DNA of 12,247 nucleotides, taken from contig NZ_JBEZFP010000205.1 of NCBI RefSeq assembly GCF_040649515.1, forward strand, positions 1-12,247, read 5' to 3'. Under the pieces are notes generated by a model. It saw nothing but the letters and a program-made list of their open reading frames with translations, was not told the DNA's origin and searched no databases. The stretch is from Yinghuangia elevatio (lineage in GTDB: Bacteria; Actinomycetota; Actinomycetes; Streptomycetales; Streptomycetaceae). A program made the position numbers and the translations under genes. This document shows positions 1-6,954 of this stretch, piece by piece; position 1 is the first letter of the stretch; every line of letters begins with the position of its first letter.

Positions 1-950
1 AGATGCCTCCCGGTCAGATGCCCCCGGGGCAAATGCCGCCCGGTCAGATGCCTCCCGGCCAGTTCCCGCCGCCGCAGGGCATGCCGCAGGGCCAGATGGC
101 CCCGCCGATGCCCGGTATGCCGGGTCAGATGCCTCCCGGTCAGATGCCCCCTGGCCAGTTCCCGGGTCAGCCCGGGATGCCGGGTCAGCCGGGTATGCCC
201 GGCCAGCCGGCCGGCCTGCAGCTGGGCACCGCCCAGGGCGGTATGAACCAGGCGGGCATGGGTCCCGCCGGCCTGCCGATGGAGGCCCAGTACGGCTACG
301 GCCTCGACCAGTTCCGCGAGGTCCAGGGCCAGGGCCGCTGGGTCCAGCAGAACCCCAAGCTCATCCGCGCGTCCCTGGCCGGCAGCACCGTCAAGGTGAT
401 CGCCAAGCAGGGCTGCATGGTCGCCTACCAGGGCAAGGTCGACTTCAAGTTCCAGGGCCAGGGCTTCGGTCAGCGCCGCGACAACCGCCTGACCGGCCAG
501 TCCATGGAGCTGATGCGCTGCGAGGGCGACGGCGAGGTGTTCTTCGCCGAGGAGGCCGCGAACCTCCACCTGGTCGAGCTCGCCGGCCACCGCCTGTGCG
601 TGAGCGCCGCCAACGTCCTCGCGTGGGACGAGGGCCTGACCCTCGAACCGACCCGTATCGAGGGCCAGGGCATCCCCGGCGGCGGCCTGTTCGTGCAGAC
701 CTTCAGCGGCAACGGGACCGTCGTCGTGAAGACGAAGGGCATCCCGATGGTGCTCCCGGTCAACCCGGGCGCCCCGACCTTCGCGGACACCAACGCGATC
801 GTCGCGTGGACGCACGGCATGCAGGTGTCGACCAGCACGGCGGTACGCGTACGTCGTACGGCGTACCCCGGCCACAGCGGCGAGACCGTGTCGCTGCAAT
901 TCCGGGGTATGCAGGGCCACTTCATCGTCGTCCAGCCGTACGAGGTGTGA
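1..950 (+). CDS. AIM24-family protein with N-terminal Met-Pro-Gly-Gln repeats (5' end cut by window)
   Basis: The reading frame is already open at base 1 and the first visible residues lie inside a repeat, so the true start is upstream. Visible residues 1-70 are low complexity (six MPPGQ units plus FPGQPG/MPGQPG variants), 71-100 are a Gly/Met/Ala linker, and about 105-315 form an AIM24 (DUF124) domain. Hallmarks shared with the next two genes are AKQGCMVAYQG (134-144), MELMRCEGDGEVFFAEE (168-184), ANVLAWD (203-209), FSGNG (234-238) and a terminal FIVVQPYE (307-314). AIM24 is a beta-rich domain named after a yeast mitochondrial inner-membrane organisation protein; its bacterial role is unknown. 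The repeat tail resembles disordered or self-associating segments. In Streptomyces such genes can lie near TerD stress genes (from memory), so the missing N-terminus might be a TerD domain or just more repeat. The stop lies 7 bp before the next AIM24 gene. Confidence 0.88.
   Translation, partial: MPPGQMPPGQMPPGQMPPGQFPPPQGMPQGQMAPPMPGMPGQMPPGQMPPGQFPGQPGMPGQPGMPGQPAGLQLGTAQGGMNQAGMGPAGLPMEAQYGYGLDQFREVQGQGRWVQQNPKLIRASLAGSTVKVIAKQGCMVAYQGKVDFKFQGQGFGQRRDNRLTGQSMELMRCEGDGEVFFAEEAANLHLVELAGHRLCVSAANVLAWDEGLTLEPTRIEGQGIPGGGLFVQTFSGNGTVVVKTKGIPMVLPVNPGAPTFADTNAIVAWTHGMQVSTSTAVRVRRTAYPGHSGETVSLQFRGMQGHFIVVQPYEV
3..212 (+). repeat. In-frame 15-bp coding repeat (MPPGQ units)
   Basis: Tandem 15-bp units encode Met-Pro-Pro-Gly-Gln. 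Units at 3-17, 18-32, 33-47 and 48-62 are contiguous, and further copies sit at 129-143 and 144-158. The copies at 3-17 and 129-143 are identical at the DNA level, which suggests recent duplication or slippage. From about 159 they degrade into 18-bp PGQPGM-type units. All changes keep the frame, so the array is selected as protein. It extends left out of the window, so total copy number is unknown. Confidence 0.85.
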
Positions 951-957
951 GGGGATC

Positions 958-1641
958 ATGGACCAGCAGCAGATGCTCGCCACGTACGGCCAGCAGGCAC
1001 CCACGGCGCGGATGAGCCCGCACGGCAACAAGATCTGCCGCGTGAGCATGCAGCAGGGCTACGACCTGTTCGCCAAGCAGGGCTCGATGATCGCCTACAA
1101 CGGGTTCATCACCTTCAGCCCGTACCGCGAGAGCCGCGGCAACCGCATCCGCGGCCGGGCCGCCGGCGAGCAGCTCGAACTGATGCAGTGCTCGGGCCAG
1201 GGCGACCTGTTCCTCGCCGACTACGGGGCCGACGTCGTCATGCTCCAGCTCCAGGGCAACGGCATCTCGGTCAACGGCGCGAACATCCTCGCGTTCGACG
1301 CGCAGCTGACGAAGTCGATCGGGTTCGTCTCCGGCATCGCCAACAAGTTCAGCGGCAACGGCATGACGAACATCGAGCTGGCCGGCAACGGCTGGGTGGC
1401 CATCACCACCCGCGGCACGCCGGTCGTCCTCGACCCGTCGCAGCAGGAGACGTGCGTCGACCCCGACGCGCTGGTGGCGTGGTCCACCGGCCTCCGCATC
1501 AAGAGCAAGCGGTCCGCGCGCATGGGTGCCCTGGTCGGCCGTGGCACCGGTGAGGCGATGCAGGTCGCGTTCAGCGGTGCCGGGTTCGTCGTCGTCCAGC
1601 CGTCGGAGGACTCCACCGACCGCTTCCACATCCGCGGCTGA
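958..1641 (+). CDS. AIM24-family protein, second of three tandem paralogues
   Basis: This is a 227-residue protein that is almost entirely one AIM24 domain. ATG 958 follows GAGGGG, which overlaps the upstream stop region, and the gap to the previous gene is only 7 bp, so translation is probably coupled. Signature stretches match the neighbours: LFAKQGSMIAYNG near residue 38, LELMQCSGQGDLFLADYG near 74, ANILAFD near 108, NKFSGNG near 127, ALVAWSTGL near 170, GFVVVQPSED near 210. It lacks the Pro/Gly repeat of gene 1 and the EVQ-Q-RW-QN lead-in that genes 1 and 3 share. It is therefore the most divergent copy at the N-terminus. No signal peptide or membrane helix is visible, so it is probably cytosolic. 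Function is unknown; a heteromeric complex of the three products is an inference from their operon. Confidence 0.9.
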   Translation: MDQQQMLATYGQQAPTARMSPHGNKICRVSMQQGYDLFAKQGSMIAYNGFITFSPYRESRGNRIRGRAAGEQLELMQCSGQGDLFLADYGADVVMLQLQGNGISVNGANILAFDAQLTKSIGFVSGIANKFSGNGMTNIELAGNGWVAITTRGTPVVLDPSQQETCVDPDALVAWSTGLRIKSKRSARMGALVGRGTGEAMQVAFSGAGFVVVQPSEDSTDRFHIRG

Positions 1642-1654
1642 GCGGGGAGAAACC

Positions 1655-2407
1655 ATGCAGAGTTCACTGTTCGGCTACACCGAGGTCCAGTCCCAGGAGC
1701 GCTGGGCCCTCCAGAACAGGCAGATGTTGCGCGTCCTCCTCGGCGCGCAGAACCGCGAGGTGCTCGCGCGCAAGGGCACCATGGTCGCGTTCACCGGCGG
1801 CGTCGACTTCGACGGCCACCTGCAGAGCGGCGGCGAGCGCCGGGCCGCGCAGCAGACCGGCGAGCAGCTCAACCTCATGCGGTGCAGCGGCAACGGCACG
1901 GTGTTCCTCGCGAACATGGCGCAGGCCATCCACGTGATCGACCTCAACAACGAGGGCCTCACCGTGGACGGGCAGTACGTGCTGGCCCTCGACTCGACGC
2001 TGAGCTGGAACGTCGTGCGCATCGAGAGCGAGACCGGCATCGCCGGCGTCGGCGGCTACAACCTCGAGGTGGGCGGCACCGGCAAGCTCGCCGTCATGAC
2101 CTCCGGCAAGCCGCTGGTCATGCAGGTGACCCCGCAGCAGGAGTGCTTCGCGGACGCCGACGCGGTCATCGCGTGGTCCACGAGCCTCGTGACGCGCATG
2201 GAGGCGCAGCTCACCTCGCAGCGCATCTGGAGCCGCCGCGGCGGCACCGGCGAGGGCTGGAACCTCAGCTTCCAGGGCCAGGGCTACGTCATCGTGCAGC
2301 CGAGCGAGCTGCTGCCCCCGACGTCCTTCACCGCACCCGGCGGCTTCCTCGCCAACCGCGGCATGGGTCAGCAGGGCGGCATGCGCGGCAACACCTGGGG
2401 CAGCTGA
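1655..2407 (+). CDS. AIM24-family protein, third of three tandem paralogues
   Basis: This is a 250-residue protein. ATG 1655 is preferred because GGGGAGA (1644-1650) sits just upstream and residues align with gene 1 from there; an upstream in-frame ATG at 1526 would overlap gene 2 with no homology. Near residue 8 the EVQSQERWALQN lead-in parallels gene 1. The AIM24 core carries LARKGTMVAFTGGVDF near 35, LNLMRCSGNGTVFLAN near 72, VIAWSTSL near 171 and GYVIVQPSELL near 210. The C-terminal tail (about 220-250) is Gly/Met/Gln rich, a weak echo of the gene 1 repeat but at the other end. It is the last gene of the operon: 61 bp after its stop lies a very strong hairpin. Function is unknown beyond family membership. 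Confidence 0.9.
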   Translation: MQSSLFGYTEVQSQERWALQNRQMLRVLLGAQNREVLARKGTMVAFTGGVDFDGHLQSGGERRAAQQTGEQLNLMRCSGNGTVFLANMAQAIHVIDLNNEGLTVDGQYVLALDSTLSWNVVRIESETGIAGVGGYNLEVGGTGKLAVMTSGKPLVMQVTPQQECFADADAVIAWSTSLVTRMEAQLTSQRIWSRRGGTGEGWNLSFQGQGYVIVQPSELLPPTSFTAPGGFLANRGMGQQGGMRGNTWGS

Positions 2408-2430
2408 CCCGGGGCGTACGAGCGGAGAGC

Positions 2431-2456
2431 GCGCGGAAACGCGCGGAAGCGCGCGG
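2431..2456. repeat. Tandem GC decamer repeat with hairpin potential
   Basis: Two complete decamers of the form GCGCGGAARC (2431-2440, 2441-2450) and a partial third (2451-2456) lie in tandem. A degenerate copy precedes them at 2421-2430. The first unit plus the next forms GCGCG-GAAA-CGCGC, a stem capped by a GNRA tetraloop. It lies between the AIM24 stop and the main terminator and may add to transcript 3'-end formation. The same 14-mer recurs at 4896-4909. Confidence 0.6.
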
Positions 2457-2467
2457 CAGGGACCGAT

Positions 2468-2515
2468 ACACGAGCGCGGGGCGAGTCCGACACCGGACGC
2501 GCCCCGCGCTCGTGT
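2468..2515. terminator. Bidirectional terminator hairpin between convergent operons
   Basis: Arms 2468-2483 and 2500-2515 are perfect 16-bp reverse complements. The stem continues past one A/G mismatch (2484/2499) with five more pairs (2485-2489 with 2494-2498), leaving a four-base ACAC loop. It lies 61 bp after the third AIM24 stop and 24 bp beyond the NUDIX stop on the other strand, exactly where convergent transcripts should end. There is no U-tract on either side, which is common for strong GC-rich hairpins in actinomycetes. Confidence 0.8.
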
Positions 2516-2538
2516 TCCCGCATTTGTCGGTGCGCGGT

Positions 2539-3084
2539 TCAGCCGAGGGCGACCACGGCCCGCGCGACCAGCGTCCGCAACGCGTCGTCGGTCAGCTCGG
2601 GCAGCGCGTCGTACGCGAACCACCGCAGGTCCAGCGACTCCTCGCTGATGCGGACCGCGGCGTCGGGAGCGGCCACGGCGACGTACTCGACGTCGAAGTG
2701 CACGCTCCACGCGTCGGGCCCGCCGCAGCGCACCTCGTGGCGGTCCAGCGACACGGGCTCGGGCAACAGCGTCAGCGCCGCCACGCCGGACTCCTCCACG
2801 GCCTCGCGCAGCGCCGCGCCGGCGAGCGTCGTGTCGGCGGCCTCGCAGTGCCCTCCGGTCTGGAGCCAGAGACCGACCTTCGGATGCAGCGTCAGCAGGA
2901 CGCGGCCCTGAGCCGGATCGACCACCAGCGCACTCGCCGTGATGTGGCCCTCCCGACGGGACCGCCACACGCCGTCGTCGTACGCGTCCAAGTGGGCCAC
3001 ATAGGCGTCGCGCAGCCGCGCCTGCGCGTCGTTCGGCGCCTGCCAGCTCTTGAGCACCCGGCGGGCGTCCTCATGCAAAGTCAT
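2539..3084 (-). CDS. NUDIX hydrolase
   Basis: This is a 181-residue protein. ATG at 3084 is chosen because AGGGTGAG lies six bases upstream; a GTG at 3102 has no such site. The Nudix helix reads GGHCEAADTTLAG followed by AALREAVEESGV (about residues 83-107). The metal-binding RExxEExG core is complete. Upstream of it the usual Glu is Asp, and the spacing to the Arg is one residue longer than the textbook GX5EX7REUXEEXGU box, as in related actinobacterial proteins. NUDIX enzymes cleave nucleoside diphosphates linked to another moiety; the substrate cannot be read from the sequence. No membrane segment is seen. It lies 76 bp downstream of the Zincin_2 gene on the same strand and is probably its operon partner. 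The gene ends beside the shared terminator at 2468-2515. Confidence 0.88.
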   Translation of the reverse strand: MTLHEDARRVLKSWQAPNDAQARLRDAYVAHLDAYDDGVWRSRREGHITASALVVDPAQGRVLLTLHPKVGLWLQTGGHCEAADTTLAGAALREAVEESGVAALTLLPEPVSLDRHEVRCGGPDAWSVHFDVEYVAVAAPDAAVRISEESLDLRWFAYDALPELTDDALRTLVARAVVALG

Positions 3085-3160
3085 GCGCTCACCCTGCCGC
3101 ACTCGTCAGGCGCCGTCGTCCCTGCGTCCTCGACCGGCCCGCTCCCGGCCCAGCCCTGCC

Positions 3161-4789
3161 TTAGCCCTTGTCCTTGTCCGGCCCGCCGTCACCCGCGTCG
3201 CGGCCGTCCTTGTCGTCGGTGCCGTCCGTGCCTTCGGTACCTTCACCGGCGTCGGCGTCGGAGCCCTGCTCGCCCTGGTCGGCCTGGTCCTCCAGCGACT
3301 CCAGGTCCTTGTCGAGCTGCGCGGTCAGGCCGGACAGGTCCAGCTCCTCGCGGTGCACGAAGCCGTCCGGGTCGTCCAGGTCGTCGGCGGTCGGCAGCAT
3401 GTCCGGGTGTGCCCACAGGCCGTCCCGGCCCTCGACGCCGCGCGCGTCCGCCAGCGACGCCCACAGCCGTGAGGCGTCGCGCAGTCGCCGCGGCCGCAGC
3501 TCGAGGCCGACAAGGGTCGCGAACGTCTGCTCGGCCGGTCCGCCCGTCGCGCGGCGGCGGCGCAGCGTCTCGCGCAGGGCGTCGGCGGACGGGAGCCGGG
3601 GCGCCGCGGCGGCGTGCACGACCGCGTCCACCCATCCCTCGACCAGGGCCAACGCCGTCTCCAGGCGCGCCAGCGCGGCCTTCTGCGCCGGCGTCTCCTC
3701 GGGCTCGAAGAGTCCCTGGGTGAACGCCTCCTGCAACGCCTCCGGGTTCGTCGGGTCGATGCGCCCGGCGGCCTCCTCAAGGCGGCTCATGTCGACCTTG
3801 ATGCCCCGCGCGTACGCCTCGACGGCCCCGAACAGGTGCTGCCGCAGCCACGGCACGTGCGCGAACAGCCGCTGGTGGGCGGCCTCGCGCAGGGCGAGGT
3901 AGAGGCGTACCTCGTCCTGCGGCAGGCCCAGGCCGGCCCCGAAGGCCGCGAGGTTGGCGGGCAGCAGCGCGGCCCGGCCCGCGGGACCGATGGGCAGGCC
4001 GATGTCGGCGGACCCGACGACCTCGCCGGCCAGCGCACCGAGCGCCTGGCCGACCTGGGCGCCGAACATCGCGCCGCCCATGCCGCGCATCATGCCGATC
4101 AGCGGCCCGGCCATCTGCTGCATCTCGTCGGGCATCATCTCGCCCATCGCGCTGACCACGCGCGTCGCCAGCGGCTCGACGAGCGCCTTCCACTGCGGAA
4201 GGGTCGCCTCGATCCACTCGGCGCGGCTCCAGGCCAGCGTCGTGGACGCGCCGGAGGGCAGCGAGGTCGCCTCGTCGAGCCACAGCTCGGCGAGCCGCAC
4301 CGACTCCGCCACCGCGTTGCGGTCCACCTGGCCGACGCTCGCGTCGCCGCCCTTCTGGGCGACCGTCTGCCGGGCGATGTCGTGCGCGAGGTCCCAGTTG
4401 ACCGGCCCGCCCTCGTACGAGAGCAGTTTGCCGAGCTGCTGGAACGCCGCACCGAGGTCGGCCGGGTTCATGTTGCCGAAGAGTGCGCCGAACGGGTTGT
4501 CACCCCCGAAGGGGTTGTCGGAGCCGCCGCCGAACGGGTCGAACCCGCCCGGGCCGCCGGGAACGCCCGGGCCCTTGCCGCCGGACCCGGAGCCGGAGCC
4601 CGGGCCGCCGTCCGAGCCACCGGATCCGCCCGCGCCGCCGGACCCGCCGGAGCCCTCGGCCCCGAACCCGCCGAATCCGAAGCCCGGGGAACTTCCCGAC
4701 CCGCCTGGCGCGTCGGAGGAATCAGGGTCGTGACGGTCCGGATCACCGCCGCCCGTCGGCTTGCCGAAACCGAAGGGGAAGTCACCCAT
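3161..4789 (-). CDS. Zincin_2/DUF2342-family metalloprotease-like protein with degenerate zinc motif
   Basis: This is a 542-residue protein. ATG at 4789 has a GGAGG five bases upstream (complement of 4795-4799). Residues 1-105 are disordered Gly/Ser/Pro/Phe-Gly rich, including a DNPFGG-DNPFG repeat near 91-100. The alpha-helical Zincin_2 core spans about 107-480, with a Met/Gly-rich stretch near 218-242. The tail (500-542) is Asp/Glu/Gly rich and ends in Lys-Gly. Annotators usually call this family zinc-dependent metalloprotease. Where HExxH would be expected, the sequence reads R301-E-A-A-H305 in LREAAHQRLFAHVPWL, so the first histidine is arginine. The likely third-ligand region keeps a Glu at 384 (LVEGWVDAVV). 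Paralogues with HEVTH are known in actinobacteria (from memory). This protein may therefore be a pseudoenzyme or bind metal differently. Its mycobacterial counterpart appears to be Rv3195, also beside the PDZ-Lon and UPF0182 genes. Confidence 0.88.
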   Translation of the reverse strand: MGDFPFGFGKPTGGGDPDRHDPDSSDAPGGSGSSPGFGFGGFGAEGSGGSGGAGGSGGSDGGPGSGSGSGGKGPGVPGGPGGFDPFGGGSDNPFGGDNPFGALFGNMNPADLGAAFQQLGKLLSYEGGPVNWDLAHDIARQTVAQKGGDASVGQVDRNAVAESVRLAELWLDEATSLPSGASTTLAWSRAEWIEATLPQWKALVEPLATRVVSAMGEMMPDEMQQMAGPLIGMMRGMGGAMFGAQVGQALGALAGEVVGSADIGLPIGPAGRAALLPANLAAFGAGLGLPQDEVRLYLALREAAHQRLFAHVPWLRQHLFGAVEAYARGIKVDMSRLEEAAGRIDPTNPEALQEAFTQGLFEPEETPAQKAALARLETALALVEGWVDAVVHAAAAPRLPSADALRETLRRRRATGGPAEQTFATLVGLELRPRRLRDASRLWASLADARGVEGRDGLWAHPDMLPTADDLDDPDGFVHREELDLSGLTAQLDKDLESLEDQADQGEQGSDADAGEGTEGTDGTDDKDGRDAGDGGPDKDKG

Positions 4790-5044
4790 GACAACCTCCG
4801 TGCCGACCCCCGTCGCCGGGGGTGTGGCGGCGGCCTGCCTGGCCTGCCGCGCCTCGTTTGACCTGTCCCGGGGCGTGGGAAGGCGACCGGTCGCGGCGCG
4901 GAAACGCGCCTCGCGTCATGGTCATGGCCACACCTCGGGCAGGATGGATTGCGGATGCTGCGTCACATGCGGGCTTTCCGGACGCGTACTCCTCGGTAAA
5001 CGTAGGCGAGCCGCACACACCAAACTAACCACGGGAGGCGGTCA
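4790..5044. promoter_or_regulatory. Divergent intergenic control region with a GNRA-capped hairpin
   Basis: The 255 bp separate divergently transcribed Zincin_2 and SDR genes, so both promoters should lie here. At 4895-4910 six G/C pairs close on a GAAA tetraloop (GGCGCG-GAAA-CGCGCC), flanked by two more pairs after one mismatch. This could act as an operator or as RNA structure in the leader of the minus-strand gene. The SDR ribosome site GGGAGG is at 5033-5038, six bases before GTG 5045. The 4990-5030 part is comparatively AT-rich. I could not assign confident -35/-10 pairs. No coding signal is seen. Confidence 0.5.
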
Positions 5045-6256
5045 GTGAGTTCCCAGCCTCCGCACGTTCGCTCTGGGCGGAGTGGGCGGGACCGGTCGGC
5101 CGGGGGGTCGGCGGACGGGTCCACGGAGACGCCCGCAGAGACCACCGAAGCGACGCCACAGGAGGCCGATATCGAGACCCGACGCGGTATGGGCCCGGGC
5201 GCGCGCCCGGTCGTGGCGGTCACCGGAGCGGCTTCCGGGATGGGCCACCGGGTGGCCCAGCTCCTGGTGGAGAACGAGCAGGTCAAACGGCTGGTCGCGA
5301 TCGACGAGCGGCGCGGTGACATCCCCGGCGCGCAGTGGCGGATCATGGACGTCCGCGATCCGGCCCTTGCCGGGCGCCTCGACGGGGTCGACGTCGTCGT
5401 GCACTTGGCCTTGGACCTCTCGCTCGATTCGGAGCCGCGGGCGCGCGGCGCGCGGAACGTACGCGGGACGCAGACCGTCCTGACGGCCGCCGCGGCCGCC
5501 GGGGTGCCACGTGTCGTGCTGTGCACGTCGGCGATGGTCTACGGCGCGCTCCCGGAGAACGAGACCCCGCTCGACGAGGACGCCCCGCTCAAGGCCACCG
5601 CCGACGCGTCGCTGATCGGCGACCTGCTGGAGATCGAGGAACTGGCCGCCCGCGCGCCGCGCGCCCACCGTGCGCTCAACGTCACGGTGGTACGCCCCGC
5701 CACGCTGGTCGGCGGGCCCGAGGCGGACAGCGTCATGACCCGGCACTTCGAGGCGCCGCGCCTGCTGGTCGTGTCCGGCAGCCGCCCGCAGTGGCAGTTC
5801 TGCCACGTCGACGACCTCGCCGAGGCGCTGGTGTACGCGGCACTCGGCAAGGTCGAGGGCGTCGTCACCGTCGGGTGCGACGGCTGGCTGGAGCAGGAGG
5901 AGATCGAGGAGCTGTCCGGCATGCGGCGCATGGAGCTGCCGGCCACGCTCGCCCTCGGGACCGCCGAGCGCCTGCACCGGCTCGGCATCACGCCCGCGCC
6001 GGCGGGGGACCTGGCGTACGCGATGCACGGCTGGGTCGTCCCCTCGACGCGCCTGCGCGATGCGGGGTGGCGCCCGTTGTGGACCAACGAACTGGCGTTC
6101 GCCGCGCTGCTCGAGGACGTCGAGGGCCGCCACGCGCTGGTCGCCCGGCGGCTCGGCCGCAAGGACGCCACGACGCTCGGTGCGGCCGGCGCGACGGTCG
6201 CGCTCATCGGCACCGCGGCGATCGTACGGAAGGTGCGCAAGCGGCGCGGCATCTGA
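5045..6256 (+). CDS. Atypical SDR / NAD-dependent epimerase-like protein with C-terminal membrane anchor
   Basis: This is a 403-residue protein. GTG 5045 follows GGGAGG at ideal spacing; a later ATG (residue 49) would remove only the Ser/Thr/Glu-rich leader. The Rossmann core starts near 55. The dinucleotide motif TGAASGMG occupies 60-67, an acidic D102/D105 pair follows, then VVVHLAL (117-123) and CTSAMVYG (160-167), as in extended SDRs. About 25 residues later the catalytic YxxxK is absent: the stretch reads ASLIGDLLEIEEL (188-200). VRPATLVGG (216-224) and FCHVDDLAEAL (252-262) fit the epimerase fold. The C-terminus has a hydrophobic run (about 377-394) followed by RKVRKRRGI, resembling a tail anchor that leaves the enzyme domain in the cytosol. 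It probably binds NAD(P) without classic SDR catalysis; the substrate is unknown. MoaE follows 144 bp downstream. Confidence 0.85.
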   Translation: MSSQPPHVRSGRSGRDRSAGGSADGSTETPAETTEATPQEADIETRRGMGPGARPVVAVTGAASGMGHRVAQLLVENEQVKRLVAIDERRGDIPGAQWRIMDVRDPALAGRLDGVDVVVHLALDLSLDSEPRARGARNVRGTQTVLTAAAAAGVPRVVLCTSAMVYGALPENETPLDEDAPLKATADASLIGDLLEIEELAARAPRAHRALNVTVVRPATLVGGPEADSVMTRHFEAPRLLVVSGSRPQWQFCHVDDLAEALVYAALGKVEGVVTVGCDGWLEQEEIEELSGMRRMELPATLALGTAERLHRLGITPAPAGDLAYAMHGWVVPSTRLRDAGWRPLWTNELAFAALLEDVEGRHALVARRLGRKDATTLGAAGATVALIGTAAIVRKVRKRRGI

Positions 6257-6400
6257 CCGCCCGGCCCCGCCCGGCCGTCGCCCGACCGCGGAGCGGCCCT
6301 GGGAGCCGCGCGATCCGAGTCGTGGACGTGCCGTATCGCCGCCGCGCTCAGCCGGGGCATACTGCGCCAGATGGGTATCCAGGCAGTGGAAGGTATGCAC

Positions 6401-6829
6401 ATGGACACCGATGTCATCCGCCTCCTCGACATCCGGGAGACACCGCTCTCGGTCGACGAGGTTTTCGCGGCGGTGGGGCACCCGACCGCCGGCGGCACCG
6501 ACCTGTTCGTCGGCACCGTGCGCGACCACGACGGCGGCAAGGGCGTCACCGCGCTGGAGTACTCCGCGCACCCGAGTGCCGTCGCCGAGCTGCGGCGCGT
6601 CGCGGAGAAGGTCGTCGCGGACTTCCCGGTGTCGGCGCTGGCCGCCGTGCACCGCGTCGGAACGCTGGAGGTCGGTGACATCGCGGTCGTGGTCGCGGTG
6701 TCGTGCCCGCACCGCGGCGAGGCCTTCGACGCGTGCCGCCGGCTGATCGACACCCTCAAGCACGAGGTGCCCATCTGGAAGCACCAGGTCTTCGCGGACG
6801 GCACCACGGAGTGGGTCGGCGCCTGCTGA
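6401..6829 (+). CDS. moaE: Molybdopterin synthase catalytic subunit MoaE
   Basis: MoaE with the thiocarboxylated MoaD inserts dithiolene sulfur into cyclic pyranopterin monophosphate to make molybdopterin in the cytosol. The 142-residue product from ATG 6401 has GGAAGG (6388-6393) seven bases upstream; in-frame ATGs at 6371 and 6395 are poorly spaced. Family marks, numbered from this start, are LFVGTVRDHDGG (35-46, with R41), ALEYSAHPSA (51-60), VHRVGTLEVGD (83-93), PHRGEAFDACRRLID (103-117) and LKHEVPIWKHQ (119-129). K120 and K127 correspond to the two active-site lysines of E. coli MoaE. Length is normal. No other cofactor gene (moaA, moaC, moaD, moeA) lies in the window, so it is separated from its pathway partners here. 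It may share a transcript with the SDR gene upstream. Confidence 0.95.
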   Translation: MDTDVIRLLDIRETPLSVDEVFAAVGHPTAGGTDLFVGTVRDHDGGKGVTALEYSAHPSAVAELRRVAEKVVADFPVSALAAVHRVGTLEVGDIAVVVAVSCPHRGEAFDACRRLIDTLKHEVPIWKHQVFADGTTEWVGAC

Positions 6830-6865
6830 CCGCCTCGAACTCCCGGGAGCCTTGGGCAGATCGGG

Positions 6866-6925
6866 TGAATCGGTCAATAGTCCGAAATGCATCCCTAGCA
6901 TCCGATAGATACGATTAACGCACTA
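6866..6925 (+). promoter_or_regulatory. AT-rich island, probable promoter region
   Basis: Between moaE and the small membrane-protein gene the base composition drops clearly, in contrast to flanking GC-rich sequence. TANNNT-like hexamers occur at 6896-6901 (TAGCAT) and 6910-6915 (TACGAT). Upstream -35 matches are poor (for example GTCAAT at 6873-6878). A promoter serving the membrane protein and protease genes is likely here, but the exact elements are uncertain. Confidence 0.4.
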
Positions 6926-6954
6926 ATCCGTTGGGCTTCGGGCGGGGGTGCGGC

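Noticed and set aside
3..212. Repeat array considered as CRISPR
   Set aside because: Units are 15 bp, contiguous, in frame and without unique spacers; they encode a protein repeat.
1664..2968. Minus-strand 434-codon frame across the third AIM24 gene and terminator
   Set aside because: Its composition is Ala/Arg/Gly/Val filler, it crosses the strong terminator, and it conflicts with two well-supported genes.
1882..3723. Plus-strand 613-codon frame across AIM24, NUDIX and Zincin_2 genes
   Set aside because: It is Arg/Pro-rich shadow translation with no conserved motif and overlaps three real genes on both strands.
6835..6850. CTCCCGGGAG palindrome after moaE as a terminator
   Set aside because: It is a self-complementary site with no loop, so it cannot form a stable intramolecular hairpin.
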